DNA of 64,000 nucleotides from Clostridia bacterium (GCA_022651385.1 JALCQR010000003.1:182967-246966), one strand, 5' to 3'; shown: positions 17,572 through 27,148, numbered from the stretch's first letter. A program made the numbers and translations. Notes: generated by a model not told the origin, from the sequence alone.

Positions 17572-19482
17572 TCACAAACAATTTTTTCTGCTTTTGATTT
17601 CATCAGTAATATTTGCAATAAACTCGCTAAGGTCCATTTGGCCCTCTTCGCCTTTTTCTCTTGAACGAACAGATACTTTTTTGGCTTCTGCATCTTTTTC
17701 GCCTACTATAAGCATATAAGGAACTCTTTCATTTCTTGCTTCTCTTATCTTAAAGCCAATTTTTTCAGCTCTGTAGTCGGTTTCAACTCTTATGCCGGCT
17801 TCATCAAGGGTTTTTGCAACGCTTTGGGCATAATCTGAGAATTTATCGGAAATAGGAAGTACTTTTACCTGTACAGGAGCAAGCCATGTCGGGAACATTC
17901 CTGCATAATGCTCAATAAGGATACCTATAAATCTCTCTATAGAACCAAAGCATACACGGTGAATCATAACAGGACGTTTCTTTGAACCGTCTTTGTCTGT
18001 ATATGTGAGGTCAAATCTTTCAGGAAGGTTCATATCAAGCTGAATAGTGCCGCACTGCCATGTTCTTCCTATAGAATCTGTAAGATGGAAGTCAATCTTA
18101 GGTCCGTAGAAAGCACCGTCGCCTTCATTTACGATATAGTCCATATTGTTTGCCTTAAGAGCACCTATAAGACCGTCTGTAGCAGCTTCCCAAGCCTCAT
18201 CTGAACCCATGCTGTTTTCAGGCCTTGTCGAAAGCTCTACGTGATATTTGAATCCGAAAAGTTTATATACTGAATCTATAAGCTTTATAACATTTGTAAT
18301 CTCGTCTGTTATCTGATCAGGAGTCATGAATATATGAGCATCATCCTGAGTAAAGCATCTTACTCTCATAAGGCCGTGAAGCTCTCCGCTCTTTTCATGT
18401 CTGTGAACAATACCAAGCTCGCCTACTCTTAAAGGAAGATCTCTGTATGAATGAAGTTCCTGTTTGTAAATAAGCATGCCGCCCGGGCAGTTCATAGGTT
18501 TGATTGCATAATCTTCATTGTCTATAACAGTTGTGTACATGTTATCTTTGTAGTGGTCCCAATGTCCGCTTCTTTCCCAAAGCTGTCTGTTAAGGATAAT
18601 AGGTGTTGAAACCTCAACATAGCCTGCTTTTTTGTGAATTTCTCTCCAGTAATCAATAAGAGTGTTCTTTATAATCATACCTTTTGGAAGGAAGAATGGG
18701 AATCCAGGGCCTTCTTCAAGAAGTGCGAAAAGCTTAAGCTCTTTTCCGAGTTTTCTATGGTCACGTTTTTTGGCTTCTTCAAGCATATTAAGATATGCTT
18801 CAAGGTCAGATGCCTTAGTAAAAGCAGTGCCGTAAATTCTTGAGAGCATTTTGTTCTTTTCGTTTCCTCTCCAGTAAGCACCGGCAACGCTCATAAGCTT
18901 GAATGCCTTAATAGGCTTTGTGCTCATAAGATGAGGTCCGGCACAAAGGTCGGTGTATTCTCCCTGTTTGTAGAAAGAAATAACTGCATCCTCAGAAAGG
19001 TCCTTAATAAGCTCTACTTTATAAGGCTCTTCTTTTTCTTCCATAAACTTAATTGCCTCTGCTCTCGGAAGCTCATATCTTTCAAGAGGAATATCTTCTT
19101 TTACTATTTTTTTCATTTCTTCCTCAATATGTTTAAGGTCATCTTCGGTAAAAGGAACTTCCCTGTCAAAGTCGTAATAAAATCCGTCGGCTATGGAAGG
19201 ACCGATTGCAAGTTTTGTTTCAGGGAAAAGTCTTTTTATTGCCTGAGCCATAACATGGCTTGCTGTATGACGGAAAGCTCTCTTTCCTTCCTCATCATCA
19301 AAAGTACAGATTTTAACCTTTGAGTCTTGATCAACTACAAAACGAAGATCTTCGGTTTTACCGTTTACAATGCCGCAGCATGCCTTTCTTGCAAGACCGT
19401 CGCTTATGCTTTTAGCTATTTCCAATACGGAAACAGGAGCATCAAATTCTTTTACAACATCATCTTTAAGAGTAATCTTCAT
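17572..19482 (-). CDS. thrS: Threonyl-tRNA synthetase
   Basis: Class II synthetase charging tRNA-Thr. 636 residues, full length: an N-terminal TGS domain (about 1-62), an editing domain with H72 and H76 in RHTASHVMAQA, then the catalytic core with the zinc-binding Cys in MNCPGG, motif 2 around HRHEKSGELHGLMRVRCF and motif 3 in CFGSIERFIGILIEHYAG. The C-terminal anticodon-binding domain contains YRAEKIGFKIREA. The ATG at 19482 follows AAAGGAGAG; the longer frame runs back into the T-box and is rejected. Confidence 0.97.
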   Translation of the reverse strand: MKITLKDDVVKEFDAPVSVLEIAKSISDGLARKACCGIVNGKTEDLRFVVDQDSKVKICTFDDEEGKRAFRHTASHVMAQAIKRLFPETKLAIGPSIADGFYYDFDREVPFTEDDLKHIEEEMKKIVKEDIPLERYELPRAEAIKFMEEKEEPYKVELIKDLSEDAVISFYKQGEYTDLCAGPHLMSTKPIKAFKLMSVAGAYWRGNEKNKMLSRIYGTAFTKASDLEAYLNMLEEAKKRDHRKLGKELKLFALLEEGPGFPFFLPKGMIIKNTLIDYWREIHKKAGYVEVSTPIILNRQLWERSGHWDHYKDNMYTTVIDNEDYAIKPMNCPGGMLIYKQELHSYRDLPLRVGELGIVHRHEKSGELHGLMRVRCFTQDDAHIFMTPDQITDEITNVIKLIDSVYKLFGFKYHVELSTRPENSMGSDEAWEAATDGLIGALKANNMDYIVNEGDGAFYGPKIDFHLTDSIGRTWQCGTIQLDMNLPERFDLTYTDKDGSKKRPVMIHRVCFGSIERFIGILIEHYAGMFPTWLAPVQVKVLPISDKFSDYAQSVAKTLDEAGIRVETDYRAEKIGFKIREARNERVPYMLIVGEKDAEAKKVSVRSREKGEEGQMDLSEFIANITDEIKSRKNCL

Positions 19483-19506
19483 ATTATTCTCTCCTTTAAT
19501 TATACA

Positions 19507-19743
19507 AATAAAAAAACTCCCGCACCTTTTCAAAAAAGAAAAGGGACGAGAGATAAATTCCCGCGGTTCCACCCAGATTGTATAAAACCACTTAATTATA
19601 GCTCTAACGCTGCCAAGCGTGCCGGATTGGGACAACTCCGAGTTAGTTTTCATAAGGCAGGACAATAAAAACAATTTCAGCTACCATGTTTTCTCTCTAT
19701 AAAGCCAACCAAATTACTCTTCTCATCAACGATTTAACGATAT
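19507..19743 (-). ncRNA. T-box leader, threonine (ACU specifier)
   Basis: A tRNA-sensing leader of thrS. The minus strand shows AGAGAG near 19697, the T-box GGGTGGAACCGCGG (19575-19562) and a terminator of CTCTCGTCCCTTTTC against GAAAAGGTGCGGGAG followed by seven T (19550-19507). By alignment with the leucine T-box, the specifier triplet is ACT (19647-19645), ten bases before the conserved GGAGT end, a threonine codon. Confidence 0.9.
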
Positions 19744-19749
19744 AGGTGT

Positions 19750-19778
19750 GTTATAACACATAAAAGCTTTGATGTCAA
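19750..19778 (-). promoter_or_regulatory. Promoter of thrS T-box
   Basis: TTGACA (19778-19773) and TATAAC (19755-19750), 17-base spacer on the minus strand, immediately upstream of the T-box leader. Confidence 0.75.
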
Positions 19779-19818
19779 CAAATAACTTAAAATATTTAAA
19801 ATATTTTTAAGTCGGATT

Positions 19819-19847
19819 TTGTATATAAGATAAAAATATGCTATACT
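19819..19847 (+). promoter_or_regulatory. Promoter of the PHP phosphatase gene cluster
   Basis: TTGTAT (19819-19824) and TATACT (19842-19847) with a 17-base spacer, about 40 bases before the PHP phosphatase start, divergent from the thrS promoter. Confidence 0.65.
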
Positions 19848-19886
19848 TTTCACGTAAAACAAAAACACATTTTGGAGGACATTAAA

Positions 19887-20690
19887 ATGTTTATCGCAGA
19901 TTATCATACACACTCAAATTTTTCATCAGACAGCAACACGCCTCTTGAGGAAAACATAAAAAAAGCCGTATCACTGGGACTTAAAGAAATTGCCTGCACG
20001 GACCACATCGACTATGATTATCCGGACCCGGAATATCCTTTTTTGTTTGAATATGAACCATATATAAAAGAGATTGACCGTCTTAAGAAAAAATATACCG
20101 AAATTAAAATAAAAACCGGTGTTGAAATTGGCATACAGCCTCATGTAATTGATAAAATAAACAGCCTTGTTTCAAATAATTTTTTTGATTTTGTAATTGC
20201 TTCAACTCACGTTGCGCAAGACGGGCTTGACCTTTGCGCAAATGAATTTTTTGAAGGCAAAAGCAAGCATCAGGCATATACCGATTATTTTGAGGAAGTT
20301 CTGTCGAATGTAAAAAACTATGACTTTTTCAATGTGTACGGGCATATAGATTTTATAAACCGATACGGCAGCTACGAAGACAAGACAATGGATTATTATG
20401 AATTTAAGTCTTTAACCGACGAGATTTTAAAAACCATTATTTCTAAAGGCAAAGGAATTGAAATAAACACTTCCGGCTACAGATACGGTCTCGGACACCC
20501 TCATCCGCAGTTTGAGCTAATAAAAAGATACAAAGAACTGGGCGGCGAAATAATAACCGTAGGCTCCGATGCCCACAAGCCTGAGCAGATAACGTTTAAG
20601 TTTGATAAAGCCTACGAAATGCTTAAAGAAGCCGGTTTTAAATACATAACGCTTTTTACTGACAGAAAGCCTGAGTTTGTTAAATTCTAA
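19887..20690 (+). CDS. PHP-domain phosphatase, histidinol-phosphatase-like
   Basis: A 267-residue cytosolic metal-dependent phosphoesterase of the HisK/HisJ type, which removes phosphate from histidinol phosphate. Metal ligands are visible in DYHTHSNFSSD (H7, H9), ACTDHIDYDY, GVEIGIQPH, ASTHVAQDG, YGHIDFINRYG and VGSDAHKPEQI. No other his gene is nearby, so the true substrate is not established by context. The ATG at 19887 follows TTGGAGG. It is followed by a HAD phosphatase 24 bases away. Confidence 0.8.
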   Translation: MFIADYHTHSNFSSDSNTPLEENIKKAVSLGLKEIACTDHIDYDYPDPEYPFLFEYEPYIKEIDRLKKKYTEIKIKTGVEIGIQPHVIDKINSLVSNNFFDFVIASTHVAQDGLDLCANEFFEGKSKHQAYTDYFEEVLSNVKNYDFFNVYGHIDFINRYGSYEDKTMDYYEFKSLTDEILKTIISKGKGIEINTSGYRYGLGHPHPQFELIKRYKELGGEIITVGSDAHKPEQITFKFDKAYEMLKEAGFKYITLFTDRKPEFVKF

Positions 20691-20714
20691 AATATATAAA
20701 TGTGAGGAAATAAA

Positions 20715-21365
20715 ATGAAAAAATACGATACCCTGCTGTTTGATTTTGATGGTACACTTATAGACAGTATAGGCGACTTAAATATGGCCTGCAATCATGT
20801 GCTTGAAAATTACGGTTTTCCAAAACGTTCTGTTGAGGAGACACGTACTTTTATAGGCAACGGACTGCGGGTGCTTGTATACAAATCCCTGCCCGAAAGC
20901 AAAAAAGATATTCTTGATGAGGTATACCCTATTTTCAGGAATTATTATTTTAAAAACTGCTGTGTCAAAACAAAGCCTTATGACGGCATAATATCAATGC
21001 TTGAGCATTTTAAAAAAGCTGGTTTAAAAATGGCTGTTATCACAAATAAACCTGATACTGCGGCTAAAGAAATTACCGATTGTTTTTTAAGCAGTTATAT
21101 AACACATGTTTTTGGGGAACGAGAAGGAGTAAAAAGAAAGCCTGACAGCCAAATGGTTTTTATGGCTTTGGATGAGCTTAAAAGCAGCACTGAAAAAGCC
21201 GTGTACATAGGAGATTCGGAAGTTGATATACTTACTGCCGAAAACTCCGGCCTAAACTGCATAAGCGTGGATTGGGGCTTCAGAAACCATGAGGAGCTTG
21301 TAAAAAGCGGTGCCAAAACAATAATGTCTTCACCAAAAGAGCTTGAAGATTATATTTTAAAATAA
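20715..21365 (+). CDS. HAD-family phosphatase (phosphoglycolate phosphatase-like)
   Basis: A 216-residue haloacid dehalogenase-type hydrolase. Motif I is LLFDFDGTLIDS (nucleophile D10, acid D12), followed by a helical cap domain, then motif II in MAVITNKP, the Lys in KRKPDSQM and motif IV in YIGDSEVDILTAENSG. This pattern fits Gph/PpaX phosphatases acting on phosphoglycolate, pyrophosphate or similar small phosphates, but the substrate cannot be fixed from sequence. TGAGGAAA precedes the ATG. Confidence 0.85.
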   Translation: MKKYDTLLFDFDGTLIDSIGDLNMACNHVLENYGFPKRSVEETRTFIGNGLRVLVYKSLPESKKDILDEVYPIFRNYYFKNCCVKTKPYDGIISMLEHFKKAGLKMAVITNKPDTAAKEITDCFLSSYITHVFGEREGVKRKPDSQMVFMALDELKSSTEKAVYIGDSEVDILTAENSGLNCISVDWGFRNHEELVKSGAKTIMSSPKELEDYILK

Positions 21366-21383
21366 CAAAAGGAGATGTTTTAA

Positions 21384-22481
21384 ATGAAACCATTTACCTA
21401 TTGTATGCCTGCGAAATTATATTTCGGAGAAAACTGTATTTCTAAAAACAGCGATGTCTTTGGGAAATTCGGCAAAAAAGCCATAATACTTACAGGCAAA
21501 GCTTCAGCAAAGAAAAACGGTTCATTAAAAGATGTAACGGACGCACTTGATAAAAACAAAATTGCGTATACTGTTTTTAACAAGATTGAAGAAAATCCCT
21601 CTGTTGAGACAATTGTTGAGGCCTCAAAAACCGCTGTAGCCGAAAAAGCCGATTTTATAATAGGCATAGGCGGCGGCTCACCTATGGATTCCTCAAAAGC
21701 CGTTTCTTTTCTGGCAGCCAATCCTGACAAAGGTTCCGATTTCCTTTTCGAGGCAAAAGAAGCATCTCACTTACCAATAGTGCTTGTCCCTACAACGGCC
21801 GGCACAGGTAGCGAAGCAACTCAGTATGCCATACTTACAAACCATGTTAAAAAGACAAAAACCGGTATTTCAAAAAGAACATTTGCTGATGTGGCTTTTC
21901 TTGACGGGAAATATATGCTTAACCTTCCTCTGCAAATTACAAGAAACACTGCAGTTGACGCTTTTACACATCTTATTGAAGCATATCTGTGCAACGAATG
22001 CGGATTTTTAAGCGATATGCTTTCAGAAACGGGAATGAGATATTTTAAAGAAATAAAAAGCTGTCTTGCAAAAGGTGAGTTTACATTGGAGGACAGAGAA
22101 AAACTTCTTCTTATATCCACTCTTGCCGGCATGGCTATAGCTCAAAGCCAGACATCACTGCCTCATGCAATGGGATATTACCTCACGTATTTCAAACATC
22201 TGTCACATGGTCCTTCAAATGCCGTTTTCACAAAAGCATTCCTTGATTTTGTGCCTGAACAGGACAAAGTCTCAAAAATAATGGAGCTTACAGGCTTTAA
22301 GGACAGCAGTGATTTAGACTCATTTGTAAAATCAATAGTTCCTACCGTAACGGCAACCGAGGAAGAAATTAATTACTATACAGACGAAATGATGAAAGTA
22401 ACAGGCAAGCTTAAAACAGTAAATAAACCTATAACAAGAGACGACATGTACAAAATGTTTAAACAGAGTCTGCAAAAATAA
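21384..22481 (+). CDS. Iron-containing alcohol dehydrogenase
   Basis: A 365-residue NAD(P)-dependent dehydrogenase of the iron-activated family. The dinucleotide motif is GIGGGSPMDSSKA (96-106). LVPTTAGTGSEATQYA and the metal-binding segment AVDAFTHLIEAYL, followed by LPHAMGYYLTYFKHLSHGPSNA, are typical. The aldehyde or alcohol used is unknown; fermentative roles are common in Clostridia. AAAGGAG precedes the start. It is third in a plus-strand run with two phosphatases. Confidence 0.88.
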   Translation: MKPFTYCMPAKLYFGENCISKNSDVFGKFGKKAIILTGKASAKKNGSLKDVTDALDKNKIAYTVFNKIEENPSVETIVEASKTAVAEKADFIIGIGGGSPMDSSKAVSFLAANPDKGSDFLFEAKEASHLPIVLVPTTAGTGSEATQYAILTNHVKKTKTGISKRTFADVAFLDGKYMLNLPLQITRNTAVDAFTHLIEAYLCNECGFLSDMLSETGMRYFKEIKSCLAKGEFTLEDREKLLLISTLAGMAIAQSQTSLPHAMGYYLTYFKHLSHGPSNAVFTKAFLDFVPEQDKVSKIMELTGFKDSSDLDSFVKSIVPTVTATEEEINYYTDEMMKVTGKLKTVNKPITRDDMYKMFKQSLQK

Positions 22482-22504
22482 ATACATCATAAATAAACAG
22501 ATAT

Positions 22505-22550
22505 AAAAAAAGTGATGGGACTTTTAAAAAGCACCCACCGCTTTTTTATA
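22505..22550. terminator. Bidirectional terminator between convergent genes
   Basis: AAAAAAGTGATGGG pairs imperfectly with the CACCCACCGCTTTTTT side, with A and T tracts at the ends. It lies between the alcohol dehydrogenase and the convergent carbon-nitrogen hydrolase gene. Confidence 0.6.
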
Positions 22551-22571
22551 TGAAAAAGAGAGTATATAGGC

Positions 22572-23477
22572 TTATTTTCCGTATTCCGGATTATCAAGTG
22601 CATCTTTAAACATATCAATATATTTATCAGGGCGCCAGTCAGTTCCGTTTACAGACGGATTGTGTTTGAACAAAAATCTTGTGGCAAGTGACAAATCAAT
22701 TGTAGCTGTGAACATTTCCGATTCATCCGCGATTTCATCTGTAAACTTATGTCCGGCATAATAATATGGCTCCCATGTTTTTCTGCTTGGTCCTATAATA
22801 GAGCTTCCGCCCCAGAAATAGTTTTCAACATCAAGTCCGCCAAGGTTTGCGGAAGCTATGTAAATTCCCTGCTGAATTACCGCTGCTTCAAGGGTATATG
22901 AGCCGAGACATCTTCCGTGGCAGTGTGCCAGAGCTGTACTGTTTATATATAATCTGCATCCCTTAGCTGCATAGTATCGCATAAGTTCAGGGAAACAATA
23001 AGAATCATAGCATATAGCACATCCTACAGGTCCCCACGGGGTATCAACTATAAACGGTTTATCGCCCCTTGTTGCCCAATTCGGCTCAGGTGAAGGCAAA
23101 TGCATTTTATGATATGAACCGGCTAATCCATCAGGAGTAAAAATTGCAAGTGCGTTATAAATTGTTGACGGGTCCTTATCGTCTTTTGCAGGCATGCCCA
23201 TTACTACATAAACGCCAAGTTCCTTAGTAAGTTCAGCAATTTCATCAGTTGTAGGCCCCGGAATTGTTTCAGCAAGCTTATACTGCATTTTTTCTTCAAT
23301 CGGCTTATCTGCTTCGTCATCGTAGCCTGTAAGCGCCATTTCCGGAAAAACAATAAAATCGCTTCCCCTTTTTGCAGCACACTCAATATAACCTTTGATT
23401 CTGTTGAGATTTGCCGCCTTATTTCCCCAAATTGCGTTAAATGTTACTACCGATACCGTCAAAACATCTTTGTTCAT
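22572..23477 (-). CDS. Carbon-nitrogen hydrolase (nitrilase superfamily), second amidohydrolase of the amide locus
   Basis: A 301-residue cytosolic amidase/nitrilase. The catalytic triad is E46 (VFPEMALTG), K124 (YHKMHLP) and C156 (AICYDSYCFPE). It is shorter than AmiE and clearly a different subfamily, nearer to those hydrolysing N-carbamoyl or omega-amide compounds. It is the last gene of the amide locus, separated from the AraC-type regulator gene by a terminator-like hairpin, so it may have its own promoter or depend on read-through. Context suggests it hydrolyses a related amide taken up by the Urt-type transporter (inference). Confidence 0.82.
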   Translation of the reverse strand: MNKDVLTVSVVTFNAIWGNKAANLNRIKGYIECAAKRGSDFIVFPEMALTGYDDEADKPIEEKMQYKLAETIPGPTTDEIAELTKELGVYVVMGMPAKDDKDPSTIYNALAIFTPDGLAGSYHKMHLPSPEPNWATRGDKPFIVDTPWGPVGCAICYDSYCFPELMRYYAAKGCRLYINSTALAHCHGRCLGSYTLEAAVIQQGIYIASANLGGLDVENYFWGGSSIIGPSRKTWEPYYYAGHKFTDEIADESEMFTATIDLSLATRFLFKHNPSVNGTDWRPDKYIDMFKDALDNPEYGK

Positions 23478-23549
23478 ATTTTTTCCTCCTTGAAATAAAT
23501 TTATTTAAGCATGAAATTATAAATAATATAAGAAAATATAAGAAACGTT

Positions 23550-23598
23550 ATAAAACAAAAAAAACACACTTTACGCTTTTTCCACGCCGTTGTGTTTA
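23550..23598 (-). terminator. Terminator after the AraC-family gene
   Basis: On the minus strand AAACACA pairs with TGTGTTT through an interrupted stem and is followed by a run of T. It lies downstream of the regulator and upstream of the nitrilase gene. Confidence 0.5.
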
Positions 23599-23617
23599 AA
23601 TAAAAAATATATGAAGT

Positions 23618-24583
23618 TTATATTATTTGCTCTTTAAAGCTTGTTGGTGTAAGGCCATGCACTTTCTTAAATAAACGTCCCATGTATTTATAATCATCAT
23701 AACTTAACTTTTCCGCTATCTCTGACATGTTCAAATCTGTCTCCAAAAGCAGTTTTTTAAACATCTGCATCTTAAGACTTATTATATATTCCACATATGA
23801 TTTTCCCATATTTTTTTTAAAGCTGTGGCTTAAATAGGCTTTGCTCACAAAACATTTTTCAGCCGCGTTGGACAATGTAAGTTTTTCATAAGGATGTTCA
23901 AGAACATATGCCACAACCTTTTTTGAAAGAGCCGTCATTCCCGAAGGGTAATATGTTTTAACCGATGTATACATTTCTCTGAGAAATTGTTCAAATACTG
24001 TACATGCCGTATAATTATCATCAGACTGTAATATTTTTCGTGTTATCCAATTTATATCGGAAACAATCAGCTTAAGCCATTTCATTTTTTGTGTAACGGC
24101 TTTGAAAATATATTTTTCTGTACGGGCCAGCAGCACATTTGTTTTAATAAAATCATGATTTACAGATGCTCGGCATTTTTGTGTCAAATTTGATACTAAT
24201 TTCTCAAAGTTATTGGAACTGTTTATAATACATTCAGCTACTGCTGTTCTTTCATAAAAAGTATTATCCTCAATTTTTGATGACAAGCTTAAATCATCCT
24301 GTGCCTTGTTTTGTAAATTAATTACTTCATTGCTGTAATTCATCGTTTTATTTACCGAATTTACTAATTCACATAAATCTTTATTTTTAGATTTTTTCAG
24401 GCGCATATGCTTCATAAGCTTTAAAGCAGGCAAAATTTCCTTTAGATTTACTCTCAGCATAAGGCCTTTTTTATCTTTGCCATCCGTTTCGCCCTCAATA
24501 ACACATTGGGACTGGTCTTGACAATATTTCTGCAGATGATTCAGCAGAATCATGTAGTCGTCAACTAACATTACATAATGCAT
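23618..24583 (-). CDS. AraC-family transcriptional regulator
   Basis: 321 residues. The C-terminal 100 residues are a typical AraC DNA-binding domain with two helix-turn-helix units (LTLSNAAEKCFVSKAYLSHSFKK and MSEIAEKLSYDDYKYMGRLFKK), ending in the GLTPTSFK signature. The N-terminal 210 residues match no sensor domain I recognise; they are Lys/Asn-rich and mostly helical. The ATG at 24583 follows GGGGTGG; an in-frame GTG three codons upstream overlaps that site. It sits directly after the urtE-like gene and is the obvious candidate to control the amide locus, in place of the AmiR antiterminator used in Pseudomonas. Confidence 0.85.
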   Translation of the reverse strand: MHYVMLVDDYMILLNHLQKYCQDQSQCVIEGETDGKDKKGLMLRVNLKEILPALKLMKHMRLKKSKNKDLCELVNSVNKTMNYSNEVINLQNKAQDDLSLSSKIEDNTFYERTAVAECIINSSNNFEKLVSNLTQKCRASVNHDFIKTNVLLARTEKYIFKAVTQKMKWLKLIVSDINWITRKILQSDDNYTACTVFEQFLREMYTSVKTYYPSGMTALSKKVVAYVLEHPYEKLTLSNAAEKCFVSKAYLSHSFKKNMGKSYVEYIISLKMQMFKKLLLETDLNMSEIAEKLSYDDYKYMGRLFKKVHGLTPTSFKEQII

Positions 24584-24616
24584 AGATACCACCCCAATCT
24601 AAAAAGTATTCTTTTT

Positions 24617-25312
24617 TTATACAGCTAAATATTTTTTAACCATATCATCCTTCATTTCATTTGTTTTGCCGCTTGCCACAATTTGACCTTTCTGCATTAT
24701 AACAAATCTATCCGCTATTTTTTTCGCAAATTTTAAATTTTGCTCAACAATCACAACTGTAACTTTCATCTCTGTCTGTACACGCTTTAGTATATTAGAT
24801 ATCTCCGCCACTACATTTGGCTGAATTCCTTCTGTAGGCTCATCAAGCAGCAGTATTTGGGGACTTGACATAAGCGCACGTCCTATAGCAAGCTGCTGCT
24901 GTTGGCCGCCGGACAATACCCCGCCTTTTCTTTTTAGATGTTCTTTTAATGCAGGAAACAAATCCAAAACCTTAGCTTTCTGTGACTCCAAATTCTTTGT
25001 ATGCGCATAACCTCCAAGATCAAGATTTTCTTCAAGTGTTAAATCCGGAATAATTTCCCTTCCCTGAGGAACATAAGCTATTCCTAATCTTGAACGGGCA
25101 TTTGCCGCATATGACGAAACCTCTGTATCGCCAAACTTTATAGTTCCCTGCTCAAGCGGAAGAACGCCTATAATCGACTTTAGCAATGTAGTTTTTCCTA
25201 CTCCGTTTCTTCCGAGGATTACTAATTTTTCACCCTCTTCCACATTAAGGCTCAATCCGTTAATAACTTTACTTTTGCCGTAATTTACTTTAATATCGGT
25301 TATTTCAAGCAT
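24617..25312 (-). CDS. urtE: Urea/short-chain amide ABC transporter ATPase (UrtE type)
   Basis: A 231-residue ATP-binding subunit. Walker A is GRNGVGKTTLLKS, the signature is LSGGQQQQLAIGRAL and Walker B is ILLLDEPTEGIQPNVV; the PTEGIQP form is typical of UrtE within the branched-chain amino acid (LivF) family. Its start overlaps the urtD stop by one base, indicating translational coupling. It works with UrtD, the two permeases and the lipoprotein binding proteins encoded upstream. Confidence 0.88.
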   Translation of the reverse strand: MLEITDIKVNYGKSKVINGLSLNVEEGEKLVILGRNGVGKTTLLKSIIGVLPLEQGTIKFGDTEVSSYAANARSRLGIAYVPQGREIIPDLTLEENLDLGGYAHTKNLESQKAKVLDLFPALKEHLKRKGGVLSGGQQQQLAIGRALMSSPQILLLDEPTEGIQPNVVAEISNILKRVQTEMKVTVVIVEQNLKFAKKIADRFVIMQKGQIVASGKTNEMKDDMVKKYLAV

Positions 25313-26070
25313 CAGTATCCCTCCCCGTTTTCATCCTGAAGATAAACCTGTATTACTTTAGGATTGTTTTTTATTTCTTCAAATGTACCTTCGGCAAGCA
25401 CTTTCCCCTGATGAAGCACAGTAACCGTCTGGGCTATCTGTTCCACAAATTCCATATCATGCTCAATTACAATCATCGTGTGTTCTCCGGCCAGCTGTTT
25501 TACCATTTCGCCGGTCTTATATGTTTCCACATCCGTCATGCCGGCAACCGGTTCATCCAAAATTATTAATTTCGGCGACTGCGCCATAACCATTCCAATT
25601 TCAAGCCACTGTCTTTGTCCGTGGGAAAGTTCCGAAGCCATCATGTCTTTTTTATCAAAAAGCTGAATAGCTTCCAAAATTTCCTTAATTTTGTCTTTTT
25701 TATCTTTAGTTCTTTTGTATGTAAGTGCCTTTAGTATAGTAGTATAGCCTTTAAGTGCAATTTCCACATTTTCATAAACCGTCATATTGTCAAATACATT
25801 CGGGCCCTGAAATTTACGTCCTATATGATATTTGGAGGCAATTATTCCGGGCTCCTTTCCCGTAATGTTGTTTCCCTCAAATAAAACCTGCCCGCTTGTA
25901 GGCTTAGTTTGGCCTGTAAGCAAATCCATAAGGGTGCTTTTGCCTGCTCCGTTAGGCCCGATTACAACATGAATTTCTCCTTCTTTAACATTCAAATCTA
26001 CATCGCTAACCGCATGAAAACCGGAAAAAGACACATTTAATTTTTTTATCTCGAGAAGATTTGTCTCCAT
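25312..26070 (-). CDS. urtD: Urea/short-chain amide ABC transporter ATPase (UrtD type)
   Basis: A 252-residue ATP-binding subunit. Walker A is GPNGAGKSTLMDLLTG, the signature is the variant LSHGQRQWLEIGMVMA, and Walker B is LIILDEPVAGMTDVET. The VAGMTD form distinguishes UrtD from LivG. The gene starts 25 bases inside the end of the urtC-like gene, so it is probably translationally coupled. Confidence 0.88.
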   Translation of the reverse strand: METNLLEIKKLNVSFSGFHAVSDVDLNVKEGEIHVVIGPNGAGKSTLMDLLTGQTKPTSGQVLFEGNNITGKEPGIIASKYHIGRKFQGPNVFDNMTVYENVEIALKGYTTILKALTYKRTKDKKDKIKEILEAIQLFDKKDMMASELSHGQRQWLEIGMVMAQSPKLIILDEPVAGMTDVETYKTGEMVKQLAGEHTMIVIEHDMEFVEQIAQTVTVLHQGKVLAEGTFEEIKNNPKVIQVYLQDENGEGY

Positions 26071-27143
26071 AGTCCCGCCCCCTTATTTGCATTGGACTGC
26101 TCTTTTATTTTTACTCCTTCAACAGTTCTGCGTCTCTGTAGTTCAATTATCTGACCGATTATCCCGTTAGGTATAAAGAATATAATCGCTAACAGCACAC
26201 CGCCCAAAATAAGCTGCCAGTATGACGAGAAATGCTCCGACAGAAGGCTTTGCGCCCAGTTGATAAAAAGTGCCCCGAATACAGCACCTGTAAGATTTCC
26301 TCTTCCGCCTACGGCTATCCATACTACAACGGCTGTTGAAGCAGCAACTCCAATGTCCTGTGTTGTAATTGAGCTTGTTGCCGGTGTATACAGTACTCCT
26401 GCAAGGCCTGCCAAAGCCCCGGAAATAGTATAGATTAATATTTTATAATGCGATGACTGATAACCGAAGAATCCAAGTCTTGCTTCATTTTCACGAATTG
26501 ATGTTGCGATTTTTCCTATTCTGCTTCTTGACAGCCACAAACAGAATATAAATACCAACACTGCTATTGCCAAAACTATATAGTAATACTGAACTTTTCC
26601 AAGCTGTTCCCCGCCGTTAATTGCAAAACGTTTTACACCTTGAAGTCCGTTAAACCCGTTTGTATATTTCTGAACATTTATGATAAATTCGCTGAATATC
26701 TGAGCAAGAGCAAGCGTAATAATTGTAAAGAAAACGCCTTTTATCTTACTTGAAAACATAAAAAATCCAAGAAGCATTGCAAATAATGCCGGAATTAAAA
26801 TTCCTATAGCCGCTGCCGCAATCGGATTTTTTAGAGGAATGTAAAACCAAGGAATCTGTGTCAATCCCTCTCTTGTCATAAATGCCGGAAGGCCGTTTTG
26901 TATCTGATAGCATATGCCTATCATATATCCTCCCATGCCAAACAGCACCGCATGCCCAAGACTTAACAGTCCGGTATAGCCCCATAATAAGTCAAGAGAA
27001 AGCGCAAAAATGGCAAAGCACAGATAACGCGACATCATTTCCACTCTGAATGTCTTTACAAACAGCGGGAAAAAAATAAGAAAAATCAGCAGTGCAATAT
27101 CAATATAATGATTCACCGGAAAATCTTTTAATTTGCTTTTCAT
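26046..27143 (-). CDS. urtC: Urea/short-chain amide ABC transporter permease (UrtC/LivM type)
   Basis: A 365-residue inner-membrane permease with about nine or ten hydrophobic segments. Family features include LLWGYTGLLSLGHAVLFGMG, the SIRENEARLGFFGY coupling helix that contacts the ATPase, and GGRGNLTGAVFGA. It forms the translocation pore with the UrtB-like subunit encoded 5 bases upstream. The 3' end overlaps urtD. Confidence 0.88.
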   Translation of the reverse strand: MKSKLKDFPVNHYIDIALLIFLIFFPLFVKTFRVEMMSRYLCFAIFALSLDLLWGYTGLLSLGHAVLFGMGGYMIGICYQIQNGLPAFMTREGLTQIPWFYIPLKNPIAAAAIGILIPALFAMLLGFFMFSSKIKGVFFTIITLALAQIFSEFIINVQKYTNGFNGLQGVKRFAINGGEQLGKVQYYYIVLAIAVLVFIFCLWLSRSRIGKIATSIRENEARLGFFGYQSSHYKILIYTISGALAGLAGVLYTPATSSITTQDIGVAASTAVVVWIAVGGRGNLTGAVFGALFINWAQSLLSEHFSSYWQLILGGVLLAIIFFIPNGIIGQIIELQRRRTVEGVKIKEQSNANKGAGLWRQIFSR

Positions 27144-27148
27144 AATTC

